64,000 nt of DNA, taken from NCBI GenBank assembly GCA_002943765.1, contig PQWQ01000019.1, positions 806,001 through 870,000 on the forward strand, written 5' to 3'. The DNA is from Psoroptes ovis. Its lineage: Eukaryota; Arthropoda; Arachnida; Sarcoptiformes; Psoroptidae. Of this stretch, positions 11,394 through 24,078 are shown piece after piece (position 1 is the first letter of the stretch; the number at the start of each line of letters is the position of its first letter). Under the pieces are notes generated by a model, which was not told the origin of the DNA, searched no databases, and saw only the letters and a list, made by a program, of their open reading frames with translations. Position numbers and translations under genes: made by a program.

Positions 11394-12290
11394 CAACCTA
11401 AATGTGAATTTATAAACAACCATTTATTTAATGTGATCAAATGAATATAATAAAATATTCATCATCATCATTGAAACCCAATGGCAAACAAACAACCGAG
11501 CATTCTTTGAAAGGCCTTGTTTGTCTGTTTGTTTACGGGGAAAATTTCCATTCAAAATCGATTTAGGCTTCAATCAATTCGGGCTTATCAGTTTTCTTTG
11601 AACATTGAAATTTCTTGGAAATTTCACCGATTTCTTCTGATTGAATCAGTGAAAATGTTCTTCTTAGTTCAATTATCTTAATTATTCATAAATTTCATCA
11701 TTATTCAGTGAAATCAATTAAAAAAATTGGTTTACTCACAGTAAATGTTTGATAATCGATTGTGACAATGAAATGAATGAATGAATATGTCTGTGTCTGT
11801 ATGTATGAGTTTATCAAGGAAATTTTTCTAAAATATGTAAGATGATAATATGCTTTTTGAAAATCAATTAATTTGCATAAATTTTCTCCGAAATTGAATT
11901 TTTCCGAAAATTTTCTGAGAATTTTCTCATCGAATTTTCGGAAATTTTTGAAATGAAATGAAATTTTCAACCCTTTCGAAACCCTTAAGAACCCGATGGG
12001 CCAATAATCACTAAACAATCACAGTGCTTGGAAAGCAAAATCGAAGAATAGTAAAGGGTAAAATCTTAAATTTTCTAAAAAATTCAGAATTTTTTTCTCG
12101 AGAAAAAAATCTGAAAATTAAAATCTCAAATGAATCATCTAAAATTATTCACTAAAACAGTTCGATAATAATAATTTCAAAAATAATAATTAATAATAAC
12201 GACGATAATCATAATTATTATCGTCGAAAACTTTGATATTTCTAAGGAAGAGCAAAAGAAATATGAGAAAATTTCTTCGAGAAAAATATA

Positions 12291-12373
12291 TTAGGTTGTC
12301 CGAAAAGTTTTTGCTGATTTACTAATTGAAAAAACATGTGAAATTCGGCAAAAACTTTTCGGACAACCCAAAA
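12291..12373 (+). mobile_element. mariner-type MITE, subfamily C
   Basis: 83 bp between TA dinucleotides with near-perfect ends (TTAGGTTGTCCGAAAAGTTT and AAACTTTTCGGACAACCC). The interior GATTTACTAATTGAAAAA is the reverse complement of the 31225 copy, so these two define subfamily C. Confidence 0.85.
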
Positions 12374-12900
12374 TATATTCTCAAAAGTAAAATTATATCT
12401 TTGAATATAATTTCATTTTTCCATACGGAAAAATCGATGATACTAATGAATGAATATCGTTTGAATGCATTCAAATCGCTGAAGGAAAGCCTTTCAAATA
12501 CGAAAGCCTTTGAAATCTCGCAGAAAAGCTTTGAAAACTCAGAATTTTTCGATGCTTTCGAAGATGCCTTCAAATGCTCTCATTCATTCATTGATTCATT
12601 TCTCGAACAAATTGAAAAATGTTGAAAAGGTTCAACACAGCAACACACGAATAGAATTTCATAGAATTTCATTGAATCTTCACGAATTACGAATGGTTGA
12701 AAACAATAAGAAAAAGAAATGGTGAGAAATTGAAAGAAAATGCTCAAAGAACTGTGAGAAAATGAAATGTTCAATCCATATATTCACAAATGATTAATGA
12801 TTTTGAAATGTAAAAATGAAAATGTATTGCCTGTGTATGTTTAGTTGGTGTATTCTGTGTAAATTGAATATGGTTGGTGGATATATATGTGGGGTATTAT

Positions 12901-12980
12901 TTAGGCTGTCCTCAAAGTTTTTGCCGGTTATATCGCGTAGAAAATCATTGGAAGTTGGGAAAAACTTTTCGGACAATCTA
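12901..12980 (-). mobile_element. mariner-type MITE, subfamily A
   Basis: Ends TTAGGCTGTCCTCAAAGTTT and AAACTTTTCGGACAATCTA. Interior GGTTATATCGCGTAGAAAAT marks a reversed subfamily A copy with several substitutions. Confidence 0.75.
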
Positions 12981-13918
12981 TTATTAATGCAAATATCACA
13001 GTTCAATCTTAGAATCTTAGTATTTTTTCGATTTCTCGACTTTCTTTAAGGAACCATTTCGATGCAACGAATGACTTCAATAATTCACAATCAAACTGTG
13101 AAAAAATCGTGACGAAAACTGAAATGAAAACAAAGAAAATTGAAAATATTTTGAAGAAATTGTGAAAAATGGCTGAATGAAATCAAAGCCTGAAAAACGC
13201 CACCTAAGACACATTGAATGCTTGACACATGGATGTAAAATACATCCAAATACACACCAATAATATATCACATTGAATTGATGACAAATACAAATACAAA
13301 TAAATACGAAAAAATACGAACAAATAAACAAATGCTCGTATATGCATTCATTTAAATGAAAATGAATGACTGAAATTTTTCGGTGCCTCGTTTTCACACA
13401 CATTCAAACACATCTATGTCCAAATAATACAAGAATTCAAGAATTTGAAGGCTTCAAGAATCAAAGAATTCTAGAAATTAAAGAATTGAATGAATGAATG
13501 AATTTGGACCAAAGAAATTCATTAAAATTCATTTGTCCATTTGCTGATGATGAAAAACATTAAAAATTCATGAAATTACGAATGAAATCAGCCATGAAAT
13601 AATGATTTTCAAAAGCCTTTCACCTTTTTTTCAATGGCTGTCAGTCATTAGTCAAAACAATGATGATATCATAATCATCATTATCATTAAACACATACAC
13701 AACAATGGACTATTATGACATTTGAATAATTTGCTTCGAAGATAATAATCAAAAGATAATCAAAAATAAATTTTACCATATGTTTTCCATAGTTTTCAAT
13801 GCGAAATATGTGTCCATTGATATATTTTTCAATTTAAATATTTTGTGGAAATAAACACATGGAAAACAATGCTCGTATTAAAATGACTAAATACTCATAG
13901 CTTCAGAGCTTACATATA

Positions 13919-13997
13919 TTAGACTGTCCCATAAGTTCTTGCCGTTTTTTGGATGAAAAAAAATTCAAAAAACGGCAAAAACTTATGGGACAACCCA
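13919..13997. mobile_element. mariner-type MITE, subfamily D
   Basis: 79 bp between TA dinucleotides. Ends TTAGACTGTCCCATAAGTTC and ACTTATGGGACAACCCA. The arms are about 30 bp and almost completely complementary, with a short A-rich loop. It is the best hairpin of the set. Confidence 0.85.
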
Positions 13998-14480
13998 TAT
14001 ATTAATAATGATCATTATTTGCAGGCACACACATAGGACATATTGTGGGGACAACAACAATGTGTGTCATTGATCACATATTTGATTCGTGTTTTTCCAG
14101 CATTACTTTGGCCATATTTTTCGTGTGAATTCATTTGTAGATGGATCGAAAAGGGCTCAAAGTGTGTTGATTGGAATTGGAATTGAAATTTAGTGAAAAT
14201 GAATGAAATGAATTAAATGAAATTATCATTATCACTTTGGCTGCTTTCATTACTATGAGCTAATCATAATATAAAAAATCATTAAAAAATGGTCAAATCG
14301 AATCGACTGGAATGAAATGACGATATGGACAATGTAAAATGTTTTGAAAAAATTTTCATTTCATTCCAGTAAAAATTTTTATTTTATTTTTTATTTTATT
14401 TCTTGGAAAATTATTATTACAATCAAATACAATTTTTAATGATAATAATAATAATAATTATTACAATTACAATTATCATT

Positions 14481-14506
14481 ATTTATTATTATTATTATTA
14501 TTATTA
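14481..14506. repeat. TTA microsatellite
   Basis: About eight TTA/ATT units in an already AT-rich stretch. Confidence 0.85.
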
Positions 14507-14523
14507 GAACATTTATTTATTTA

Positions 14524-14604
14524 TTAGCTTGTCCGATAAGTTCTTGCCGATTTTCTTATGATTTCCTTACGATATAATCGGCAAAAACTTTTCGGACAAC
14601 ATAT
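14524..14604 (+). mobile_element. mariner-type MITE, subfamily A
   Basis: Ends TTAGCTTGTCCGATAAGTTC and AAACTTTTCGGACAACAT. Interior CCTTACGATATAATCGGC is the typical subfamily A core. Confidence 0.8.
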
Positions 14605-16070
14605 TATAAACAATGAAATGGACAATGAAAATTAACTCTAACTTTTAACTGTGATAATGATTATTATTATTTGGAATTATTACCATTATCAGCAGTATCA
14701 AAGACAATATTAACACATCAATATATTATCCTTGTGTTATCATCATTATTATTAGTTATCATTTCATTATCGCCTATTATTATCGATATCATCATCATCA
14801 TCATCATTGAAAGGTTCATAATTTTTGACTTTATTATTATCATTTACAGCTTTTGGTTTTATTTTTTGTCCCTAGCAGAATTGATACAATATTTCATTGT
14901 TTGCACATATACATGGCCCAAGAAAAATTGTGACAATTCATCAGTTTCATGGTTGATGTTTCAAATAATTTCAAATAACTATCAATAATTGAATGGAACT
15001 ATTTAATGCGGAATTGAAATGACAACTTAATCAAAACTAAACGATTTCAAATACTAATTATGAGCTATTTAATTAATCAATGACCGACTATAAATTAATT
15101 ATTTCAAATTATTCAATGATATAATTTTTAATGAGTGAATCTTTTCTCTTGAAAAACTCAAATTCAACTCATTTGAATCATTTGAATTTGAATCATACAA
15201 AGATGAGCAGAACACAAATTTTAATATGAACAAAATGATAAATATTAAAATGATTAAAATGAAATTGCCCACACACATTTACTCACATAGATACAACACA
15301 CATAAATAGATAGACACATAAATGAATAGATATAAATAAATTGTAACAAATTTCATTTTATATTATTATTATAATAATAATTGTTATTATTATTATAATT
15401 TTCAAAAATATAATAATGCTAAAACTACAAACGTGATTAGACTTGTTAAATTGAAAAAAATTTGAAATAAAAAATAAAATTTGAAAATGAAAATATCAAA
15501 AAATAATAAAATACTGGAATGGAATTTACTCATCTCATTCACACACACAGACAAATACAACACACGTAAATACATTTATATGCGCGTATTAATAGTAGCT
15601 AGATTGGAACAGAATCTAAATTATTATGTGAATGACACATACACATAGATATACACAAGCACATTCAAATTGCTCGAAATTTTAAATGTAATTTTTTTTT
15701 TGTTCCGTATTTTATTTCTCATATTACTTTCGGGTTAATTTCAAAAATGATCGTAATAATAATCATAATAAAATGAAATTGAATGGATTGGACCCTGTGA
15801 AATGAAATGCACCCTGCGAAATGGTGGGGAGAGAGAGACGAAGATCCATGGAAAATAATGGAGAAATTATTACTTGGATCAACCAATTTGGATACACATG
15901 GAATATCATTATTATCATCATTTGAAATCATCGAAATCATTTGAAATGATCATCAAACATTTATTATCATATTGATGTCATACATATTGGTACATGTATG
16001 TTGGGAAATTTACAAAATGAAATGTAAAAGTTTTTTCATTTCGTTTTTGGTCATTTTACATTTTGGGTTG

Positions 16071-16150
16071 ATGAACATCTACGAGGATCTATGAACATCA
16101 ACCAACATCAACGAGCATCTACGAGCATTTATGGGCATCTATGAACATCA
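16071..16150. repeat. 10-bp minisatellite, eight units
   Basis: Eight contiguous 10-base units in exact register: ATGAACATCT, ACGAGGATCT, ATGAACATCA, ACCAACATCA, ACGAGCATCT, ACGAGCATTT, ATGGGCATCT, ATGAACATCA. The consensus is roughly AYGARCATCW. No unit has lost or gained a base. Confidence 0.9.
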
Positions 16151-16595
16151 TGTGAAGCATCTTCGGGTCTTTGTGAAGCAATTTACCGGTGGAAAATGAT
16201 CGAAATAATCATCGGCAAACAACTGATTTAGAAAATGATTGCAACTTTACACACAGAGACATATAAAACTTCTGTTCATTTTCATCTTTGAAATCATCAA
16301 ATGATAATGATAATGATAATAATGTTAATGACAAAGTTAATTATATGTGTGTGTATGTTTCATTTCTTTCGAATCAGTTGATTCTTTCGATTCTCTGGAT
16401 TCTTGAATTGAATCGAAATTAATTATTATAATGATAATGATGACAATGATGATGATGATACTAATAATACTAATGATAATTATTATTATGAGAAGAAGAA
16501 TAATTTAAATAATTATTCGTATATTTTCAATTCTTTCATATAACCTTTTTACTTTCGAAATAAATAAATACCGAAACTTTGAATTAACCAAGATA

Positions 16596-16675
16596 TTAGG
16601 TTGTCCAAAAAGTTCCTCCTGATTTTCGAATGATTTTCTACGATGTAACCGTCGAAAACTTTCAGGACAACTTAA
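16596..16675 (+). mobile_element. mariner-type MITE, subfamily A
   Basis: 80 bp flanked by TA on both sides. Ends TTAGGTTGTCCAAAAAGTTC and AACTTTCAGGACAACTTAA. Interior GATTTTCTACGATGTAACCG is a diverged subfamily A core. Confidence 0.8.
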
Positions 16676-17061
16676 TATTGTCTGACAAACTACGAACAAA
16701 TATACGAAAGGAATCAAGGATAAAATATTACCGGAAAATTTTCGTTCGTAGGAAATTTGATATTCTTTCGCTCTCGCATCTGATACAGTCTCTAAATTCT
16801 CTGAAAATTTAGACTCTAAATTCACGGTTAAGGCGCGAGGGATCAGTAGTGAAACGACAGAGAGATTCAAGGGCTAAAGATCCAATGATCCTCGGGTATT
16901 ATCATGTGAAATGATAAATTTTAATTACGAAAATGAATAATAAAGGGTTAATTAACAATATTTGATTGATTAAAAAATCTATTTTCTTGGATTTGCATTC
17001 GAATTAAATGAATGAATGAATGAATGCAAAGTAATTACTAATGTCTTCCTCTTTATGCCAT

Positions 17062-17253
17062 AAAAGTTGTCTTCACCTTATTGAATTCAGTATACCAGTC
17101 AATGGTAAACATTTGTTTCGTCCAAACGTCTTGAATTTCTTTGAAAATAAATAAAAGGCATTCAAAACACACAGCCGACATCAGGGGACTACCGAAGCAT
17201 AGTCCCAGTGGCAAGAATACCATTTCAAAATAGGCCCAAAATGGGCTAATTTT
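17062..17253 (-). pseudogene. exon-like or RT-remnant open segment
   Basis: On the minus strand an open stretch of about 64 codons runs between a possible acceptor (AAAATTAG at its upstream edge) and a possible donor (AATAAG|GTGAAG). The translation contains AYFEMVFLPLGLCFGSPLMS, followed by an acidic residue, a hydrophobic run and WYTEF. The GxxxGSPL segment preceded by an aromatic-rich strand recalls the palm motif of Penelope-like or LINE reverse transcriptases (GxPxGSPLS). It could equally be a membrane-spanning exon of an unrelated gene. Base composition is richer in GC than the surroundings, which supports some coding history. Only this short piece is present and no catalytic Asp-Asp pair is seen. 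Confidence 0.3.
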
Positions 17254-20200
17254 AAATAAACTCAAACATTAAACAACAAAATCGATTGAATCGGATTCAA
17301 ATGAAAGTGTTATTTGCCGAAAAAATATATCCATTTATTCAAATACACATCAATAACACATAAACCAACGTGTGTAAATCAATTGATTGATTAATAATTC
17401 ATAATTATTGGCATTCAAACATCGAAAAAAACCGAAATTTTTGCAAGAATTTCGGTAAAAACTTTAAGAAAAAAATTCTTAATATTCTTTGAATATACGG
17501 ACAGATGGAAAAATAAAATGAAATAAGAAATAAGAAAATTTCCTTAAAAATGTTTCCTTAAAATATAAAGGAATTTTTTTTTAAGAAAAACATTTGGAAA
17601 ATGTATGAATATTCATGTTCGGAAATTTTTCCGAAAATTCACAAAAATTTCAAACAATAATCATAATGGATATCATTTGCCATCATTATTATCGAATGTT
17701 TATTGTTCTTTACGGAGCAAATTTTAGCCAATTTTACCTGTCCACAGCAGAGAAATTGTCGATTGTTTGCCGATCGTAATTTATGGAATATTCTCTGGTA
17801 ATAATTCTGGGAATATTTCCCAAAATTACTTCTCTCAATCTGCTCTACCGAAAATACAAATGTAGATCATAATTCAACATTTACGAGCCCGAATTCTTAT
17901 GGCTTTATTTATTCATTTCTCTGGCCATTCATCTCCCATACATTTATTTCTTGTTTATTTCTTATTTATTCCTATTTCTTACCAATACAAACAACGAACA
18001 AACATCAATATTTAACAAATTCATTTCAAATTCAACATTTCAAAGTAAAAAACAATGGAAATACATTTTCATATTTCATTCATTTTCATTGTTTTTGTAT
18101 TTCATTGCTTCCATTCATTCATTCATTTATTTTATTTTATTTATTCGGACTTGAACTCATCGATTCGATTCGATTCAATCATCATCAATTGATTCGATCC
18201 AAGAATGATTCAGAAATTCAAATGTGTAATCTTATGGTGAATGTATTCTGGTAAATGTAATTGTTGGTGAATCTATGTTTCTAAATATATATTTTTCATT
18301 CAATGTATTTTTAATGGATTCAACAAACAAACAATGAAAATATATGAATCGATAATATTTTTTCCAATTCGCAAAAAAAAAACTTTTGTCGATGGCTGTA
18401 TTTGTGTATTTGTATCAGAGACCGAATTTGCAAGCCAATAAATTTTGTATTTATTCGGAGAGAGAGAATATTTTCTGAGCCAACAAACAACCGAAAAATA
18501 CTCATTGATCATCATTATTTCGATTATTTATATTTATTTTTCTCGGTGCAGGGCCGAGTAATTCCTTTGGAAATTATTTTTGCTCAGCCAAAATCTTTGG
18601 GTTCAGTGTTTGTTTGTTCTGGGTTCGCTTTGGTCATCGATTTTCGTTCACTTTTTACCGTAATGTAATTTTGTCTAATCGACACGATACGATGAATAGT
18701 TACCCAAAAGTAAAACGTTGAAACATCTTAGAAGAAATCAGGAGGAGAAATTCTAAGACAATTTCGAGAATATTTGCTTGGACCTAAGAGTAACCGAATA
18801 ACTGAATAATCTAATCAAATACACTGGCGTAAGACAAATAATAGGTCCTATGTCTCAAGGATTAAAAACTTTTTTCACTTTAAGAGTTTGAGTCTAAGAA
18901 ACTTGAAAGCAAATTTAATTCTGTGAATTTTTACTGATTTTTTTTTTGAAGAAAATTTTCTTAAAAATTCAACCCTCAAAGGCTATAAGTTTATTTAAGT
19001 TTAAATTCTTAAAATTTTGCACGTTAATATTTCGAATTTTCAAAATTTTTAATTGAAGTTATGAATATTCTATGACAAATTTGTCATGAATTTATATGAA
19101 TTATAATTATTTCAACCTCGATTCGAGCCCTATTCATTGAAATTTATTAAAGAAACTTTTTTAGGGGTTAATTTGGCTGAAAACTTTTTTTGGTTCCGAA
19201 GTTCAATCAATTCCTACAATAAATGAATACAATACATACATAGTCAATGAATGAAATTTTGAATATTCATATTTTTCAAAATTTTTCCAAAAGGGGAAAA
19301 TTCCCCCAGGGAAAAAATTCTCGAAGAATTCTCGAATCAATTTTCAAGAAACGTATTTTCAATTCAACAAATTTCAATTAACAATCATTTGACTGGCGAA
19401 GGGGCAACTGAAAATGGTTTGATTTGATTTAGTCTCGGAAAATTTCAATTTTGACCTGATTTTGTTCTGATTTACAAGAAATTTTTCACTCGGAACCAAG
19501 TTCCGTATCAGTTTTGACTTTTCCATTGAAAAATATAGATTTAATTTCATACATTTTGTATCAAAGTTTTTGACTTTCGCCTTGTTTCATTTCAATTCAT
19601 TCAATTTCAGTCCTTTGGTCTGTATCTGTATTTGAATTTTACAAAAACACACATTGAAGATGATTTACTATCTGTGTACTTCTCGAATAATATTTGTTAT
19701 GCGAGAATTGTATGGGAAATGTTTTCGGTGAGGAGAAATAAAAAAATGGAAAAAGTTTTAAAGTTTAAGTTGAAATTTTCATTTCTCACAATAGTTGACT
19801 TTTAACACATCCATAAATATTATTAAATACAGAAGATACAAGAATTCATTTTACAAGTTTCTTGTAAAATTTCACAGAAAAAATTTCAAAATTTGTAAAT
19901 TTACTAGGAGAGAAACATTTCAAAGAATTGTTTAAAGTAAAAAATTTTAAAAAATTTCAAATTTTGCTAAAAGCCAAGAAAATGGACAAAGAATTATTCT
20001 TGGGAACCATTTCTTCCCGAAGAATAATTCTGTTTTCTTAAGGAATCGGGCCCATAAATACAAAATGATATTCATTTTGTGCAACAGTAGCAAACTAAGC
20101 ATCAGCAGAAATAAAACAAGAAAACCATTCAAATCCTTAAAAACTTGAGTGCAAACACTAATTGAACCAAAGAGAATAGAACCCAAAAGAAGATGAGAAA

Positions 20201-21220
20201 ATTTTTTTAAGGAAAACTTTCGTATGGCATAAACAACACAAACAAATGGGCATCTTCATTTGTTTTCTCGAAGAAAATTTTCAAGAAAATCCAAGATTTT
20301 CAAACAATTCAAGAAGACCAAATTCAAATCCTGAAAATCTTCTTCAGATTTCTTCATATTTTCCCAAATCAAAACAAAATAATGAAAAATCTTTGAATTT
20401 TAAAAATTTCAAAAATCCAAAAGATTTTGAAAATCACAGAACTTTAGGAATCTTAGAAAAAATTCCGAGAAATATTCGTCAAACAACGAATAAATTCAGC
20501 AATATTTTCCCATCATTATTTCTTAAGAATATTCTTTGAAAGTCTTTGAAAATCTTGGAATCTCAAATTTCGAAAATTCAAAAAACAAAAGATTTCAAAG
20601 ATTTTTACCAAAGATTTGTCTTAAGAAAAACAAAACAATCAAATAATAATAATAATAAAAGAAAATGAAAAACAATTTATGACATTTGAATTGTTGTTTA
20701 TCATTTCATATTTCATGCTTCACTCTCTGCAATTTCTTTTGATCCAGAAAATATTTTCTTAAAGAAAAAAAAAACAAAATATTTTCCTTAAGAAATCATT
20801 TGACTGCAAGTAAACATCGAGTGCACAACACAAAGAAGAAATAGAATTCAATTTCTTCGTTATTTCTTCGTTATTCAAAGATTTTAAATTGCCATTCATT
20901 GGCTCATTCAGACAATCATTCAATGGATATAATGCACTCACAATTATACAATTGTGAATGAGCGAATAATGACAAGAATTTTTTTTCTTAAAGAAAAGTT
21001 TTTCAATTTTCTTAAATTTTCTTATTCATTTGATTCAATTGACAGTGATTTTTTTAGGGGTAAAGATTATGTTTTGACATTTTAAATATGAATAAATGAA
21101 TGAATGAACAAATGAATGAATAAACTGCGTCTCACATATTAGTAATTGAGTCGAACTTAAGGAATTTGATTTAAGAAGGAAATTTCAGTGTCTTAAAAAT
21201 AGAAAAAAAAATTCACTTAC

Positions 21221-21275
21221 CCAAATATGAACTGGCGCCAGTCAATATGAAGAGCACTTTGATTGTATCCAACAT
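21221..21275 (-). CDS. candidate first coding exon of a secreted protein
   Basis: On the minus strand an ATG at 21275 opens a short frame encoding a Met-Leu-Asp-Thr-Ile-Lys start and the hydrophobic run VLFILTGASSYLG. The frame is interrupted after one base of the last codon by a strong donor (TTTGG|GTAAGTG at 21221/21220). This looks like a signal-peptide exon with a phase-1 intron, a common arrangement for extracellular proteins built from modules. The preceding 100 bp (CAGCAACAGCC..., poor in T runs) would be 5' UTR. No downstream exon could be assigned, so the gene is partial and unnamed. A chance occurrence cannot be excluded in a tract this long. Confidence 0.35.
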
Positions 21276-22469
21276 TTTTGCTTTTCGCTGTTTTTGGTTT
21301 TTTGTAGGCTGTTGCTGGTGATAATTTGAAACTGATTAATTTGAAGATAAATTCCGTTCGGTTGATGGATGAATTATTTGAAAATTTTAGAAGAAAAAAA
21401 TTCACAAATTTAAACTAATTAATTAACAAATTGATTAATTGATCAATTAATGCAATTAATCGATTGATTAATGAATAAGAAACACACACAAAAACACATT
21501 GAATTAAATGTATTCACTGGAAAATCACACGAATTCACAAGAATTCACATTAAAACACTAAATAAAAAATAATCTTTGGTAGTAGATAATTGATTGAATT
21601 GAATCGAAATTGGAATTTTTTTTTCTTGAAAATTCATTACTGGCATTTTAAATGCATTTATTTTCGAATGATTGATCCACATGTTTATCATGAATTTATG
21701 ACGATTACTTTTGAACAGATCAAAACTCGTAATTCGAAAATTTTCTTAAAGAAAAATCTGAACAAATTAAAATAAAGAAAAGAAAGTAATTAGTAAAAGA
21801 AATTAATTCAATTTAATTTGTAAATATTTCCAAGAAATTAAGAAAATATTTTCAAATTAATATTTCCAAAGAAATATATTTTCTGTGTCATAAATATATG
21901 TTCTTCGTAAAATGTTTACAAACGATTTCAAGTAATATTCTTATGGACTTTATCTCTTGCATCCATTTGGATTGGATTCAATTCAATTCACATGTTAAGA
22001 CATCGGAACATGAAAATTATGAGAGACCAGCAAGCACACACGGAGATACACTAAAATTCATTCGAAGAAAATCTTCCATATCAAATCATTTGAAAGAAAA
22101 TCATTTAAAGAAAATTTCTTCTTAAGAAAATGGCAAATCATCATCATTAACAATCATCATCAATGATGTTTTGTTAATTGCTGTTATTATTATTACATTT
22201 ATAATTACATTTACAATTTACGAGTTATCATTTGGAACAAATAATAATTATCAGAATTGAACTACATCAAACATTCAAAGTATTCTAGGGCAAGTTTTAT
22301 GTGAAAAATTTCCATAAATTTCCAAGGAAATTTCCAAGAAAAAAATTCATGGAAAATGATAATTGTATTCAAGTACAAGTTCATGATTTTCAATGATAAT
22401 TATTATTGAAAATCATTAATATTCACGCATATGTTTTACTTAAAATTCATTCATTTGTTCATCGATTTA

Positions 22470-22551
22470 TTAGTGTGTCCGATAAGTTTTTGCCGATTTT
22501 TTCTGATAATTCCCTACGATATAATCGGCAAAAACTTTTCGGACAACCAAA
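22470..22551 (+). mobile_element. mariner-type MITE, subfamily A
   Basis: Flanked by TA. Ends TTAGTGTGTCCGATAAGTTT and AAACTTTTCGGACAACCAAA. Interior CCCTACGATATAATCGGC. One of the best-preserved subfamily A copies. Confidence 0.85.
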
Positions 22552-23135
22552 TACATTCATTCACCAATTACATTCATTGATTTCAAATCAATTCAAATGA
22601 TATTCATTCAAATGATGATTAATAAGATTAATGTTTTGCGTGTTGGGTCTCTGGGTGTGTGAATGTGTGTGTGTCAATTGACTAGAATTCAGAGATTCGA
22701 ACAAGAATAATTTGCTCCGCGTGAGTAATATATTCACTTTTCAAATTATTTCAGAGTACTCAAAGAGTTAAGAAACGAAAAAGTTTCCAAGAAATAATTT
22801 CGTGTAAAAATTTATAATTTCGTCTATTTTCTTCTATTTTTTCCATTTTTCGATCGATAAATAATTTATTTTCACGCATCCTTCATATCTTAATGTACAT
22901 ACATGAATTACTTGAAGAAGGAAAAATTTATCAAAGAAAAATTCAAATGTACACTGTGAATACATATCTAAGAATAATTTGAAAGGGTTTGTAAGGGTTT
23001 GAAAGGATTTTTGTAAGGGTTTGATAGGGTTTTCACTATTTTTTTCTTCGAAGAAAAAAAAATTGTGAAATTTTCAAAAACTGAAAAATTCAATATTTTA
23101 AAAGTCTATGATAAGATTTCTTTATAAGAAAATTT

Positions 23136-23159
23136 GTTTTAAGAAAATTTTCTTAAAAC
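23136..23159. repeat. 24-nt perfect palindrome
   Basis: GTTTTAAGAAAA followed by TTTTCTTAAAAC is its own reverse complement with no loop. The 22-nt core recurs intact at 24079-24100, and the 14-nt core AAGAAAATTTTCTT also occurs at 9916 and 23379. Confidence 0.8.
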
Positions 23160-23710
23160 GAAAAATTTTCTTTGATAAAACGAAAATTCATAATTATCTC
23201 TTCGTATATTTTTGCACACATATACAAATACAAAGAAATCAATGATCACACACACGCCCATAGACAAATTATATGATCGATTATTTCTCGTTATAAAATG
23301 TCACCGATCGGTACCATCGTTCATGTATTTTCCATGGCTTCATCATCAATTTTGATTCACGAAAAAAATTGAATTTTTAAGAAAATTTTCTTAGAAAAAG
23401 TTTCTTGGAAAAAAAATTTTCTTAAAATTCCAAGAATTATCAATTATTTCATTCAATGAAATTATTTGAAACAATTTGACCGTTTTTATTTCTAGAATCA
23501 AAATCAATTAATCAAATTGTCAAATTGGCAAAATACGCGTTTGACAATTAATTTATTTCATTATTATTTTCTCCCAAAAAAACTATTAATACGTAAGTTG
23601 AATACCAAAGGAAAACACAGAGCCAAAAGAAATCAAATGTGTCAAAGAAAGGGGACAGACAATTCTTCCCGAGCCAAATAAATGACCGGTAAACTTTGGA
23701 GGAAATCGAA

Positions 23711-23780
23711 GAATCGTTTTTCTAAGAATTCTACGAAGGAATCTACGAAGAATCCTGCGAGGAATTCTACCAAGAATCAA
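23711..23780. repeat. 12-bp degenerate minisatellite
   Basis: About five units of the type AAGAATTCTACG / AAGGAATCTACG / AAGAATCCTGCG / AGGAATTCTACC, followed by AAGAATC. On the minus strand this reads as Arg-Ile-Leu-Arg repeats, which come from the DNA repeat rather than from a protein family. Confidence 0.7.
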
Positions 23781-24078
23781 AGAATACAAACAATAGACCA
23801 TGGACCAGTGGACCACATACATATGAAAATGATTTAAGACAGCCCCAGCACCAACACCAACTAAGCAAATTGACCATTCATTTATTTTGGCTTTGGTCTT
23901 CGGTCATTTCTCGCATTGTTTCAGAACTTTTTTGTTGTTTTTGTGCCTGTGTTCGGAGCTGAATGGTAATTTATTATTATTTGTGAATTCGATTTACGAT
24001 ATTTCATTTTGGATCTGATCCTGATATATCTGGCTCTGAGAAACCGAATTTTTCTGGGGCAATTTGTTAAATTAAAAA

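Larger units (their letters stand above)
8741..14523. other. gene-poor intergenic tract
   Basis: No supported gene. It contains four TTAGGTTGTCC hairpin elements, a CCAA microsatellite at 10654-10675, a 14-nt palindrome AAGAAAATTTTCTT at 9916-9929 and many shorter AAGAAA/TTTCTT palindromes. Open frames of 60-110 codons here (for example on the minus strand at 10326-10637 and 13077-13403) have no motif, and their composition follows the local base bias. Confidence 0.7.
14605..21220. other. gene-poor intergenic tract
   Basis: No complete gene. It holds an eight-unit 10-bp minisatellite (16071-16150), one hairpin element (16596) and an exon-like open segment on the minus strand (17062-17253). 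A minus-strand hydrophobic open frame at 19947-20186 could encode a membrane span but has no family signal. If the minus-strand exon at 21.22 kb is real, its downstream exons should lie in this tract or further left; I could not identify them. Confidence 0.6.

Noticed and set aside
23586..23822. Minus-strand frame with Arg-Ile-Leu-Arg repeats
   Set aside because: Produced entirely by the 12-bp DNA minisatellite.
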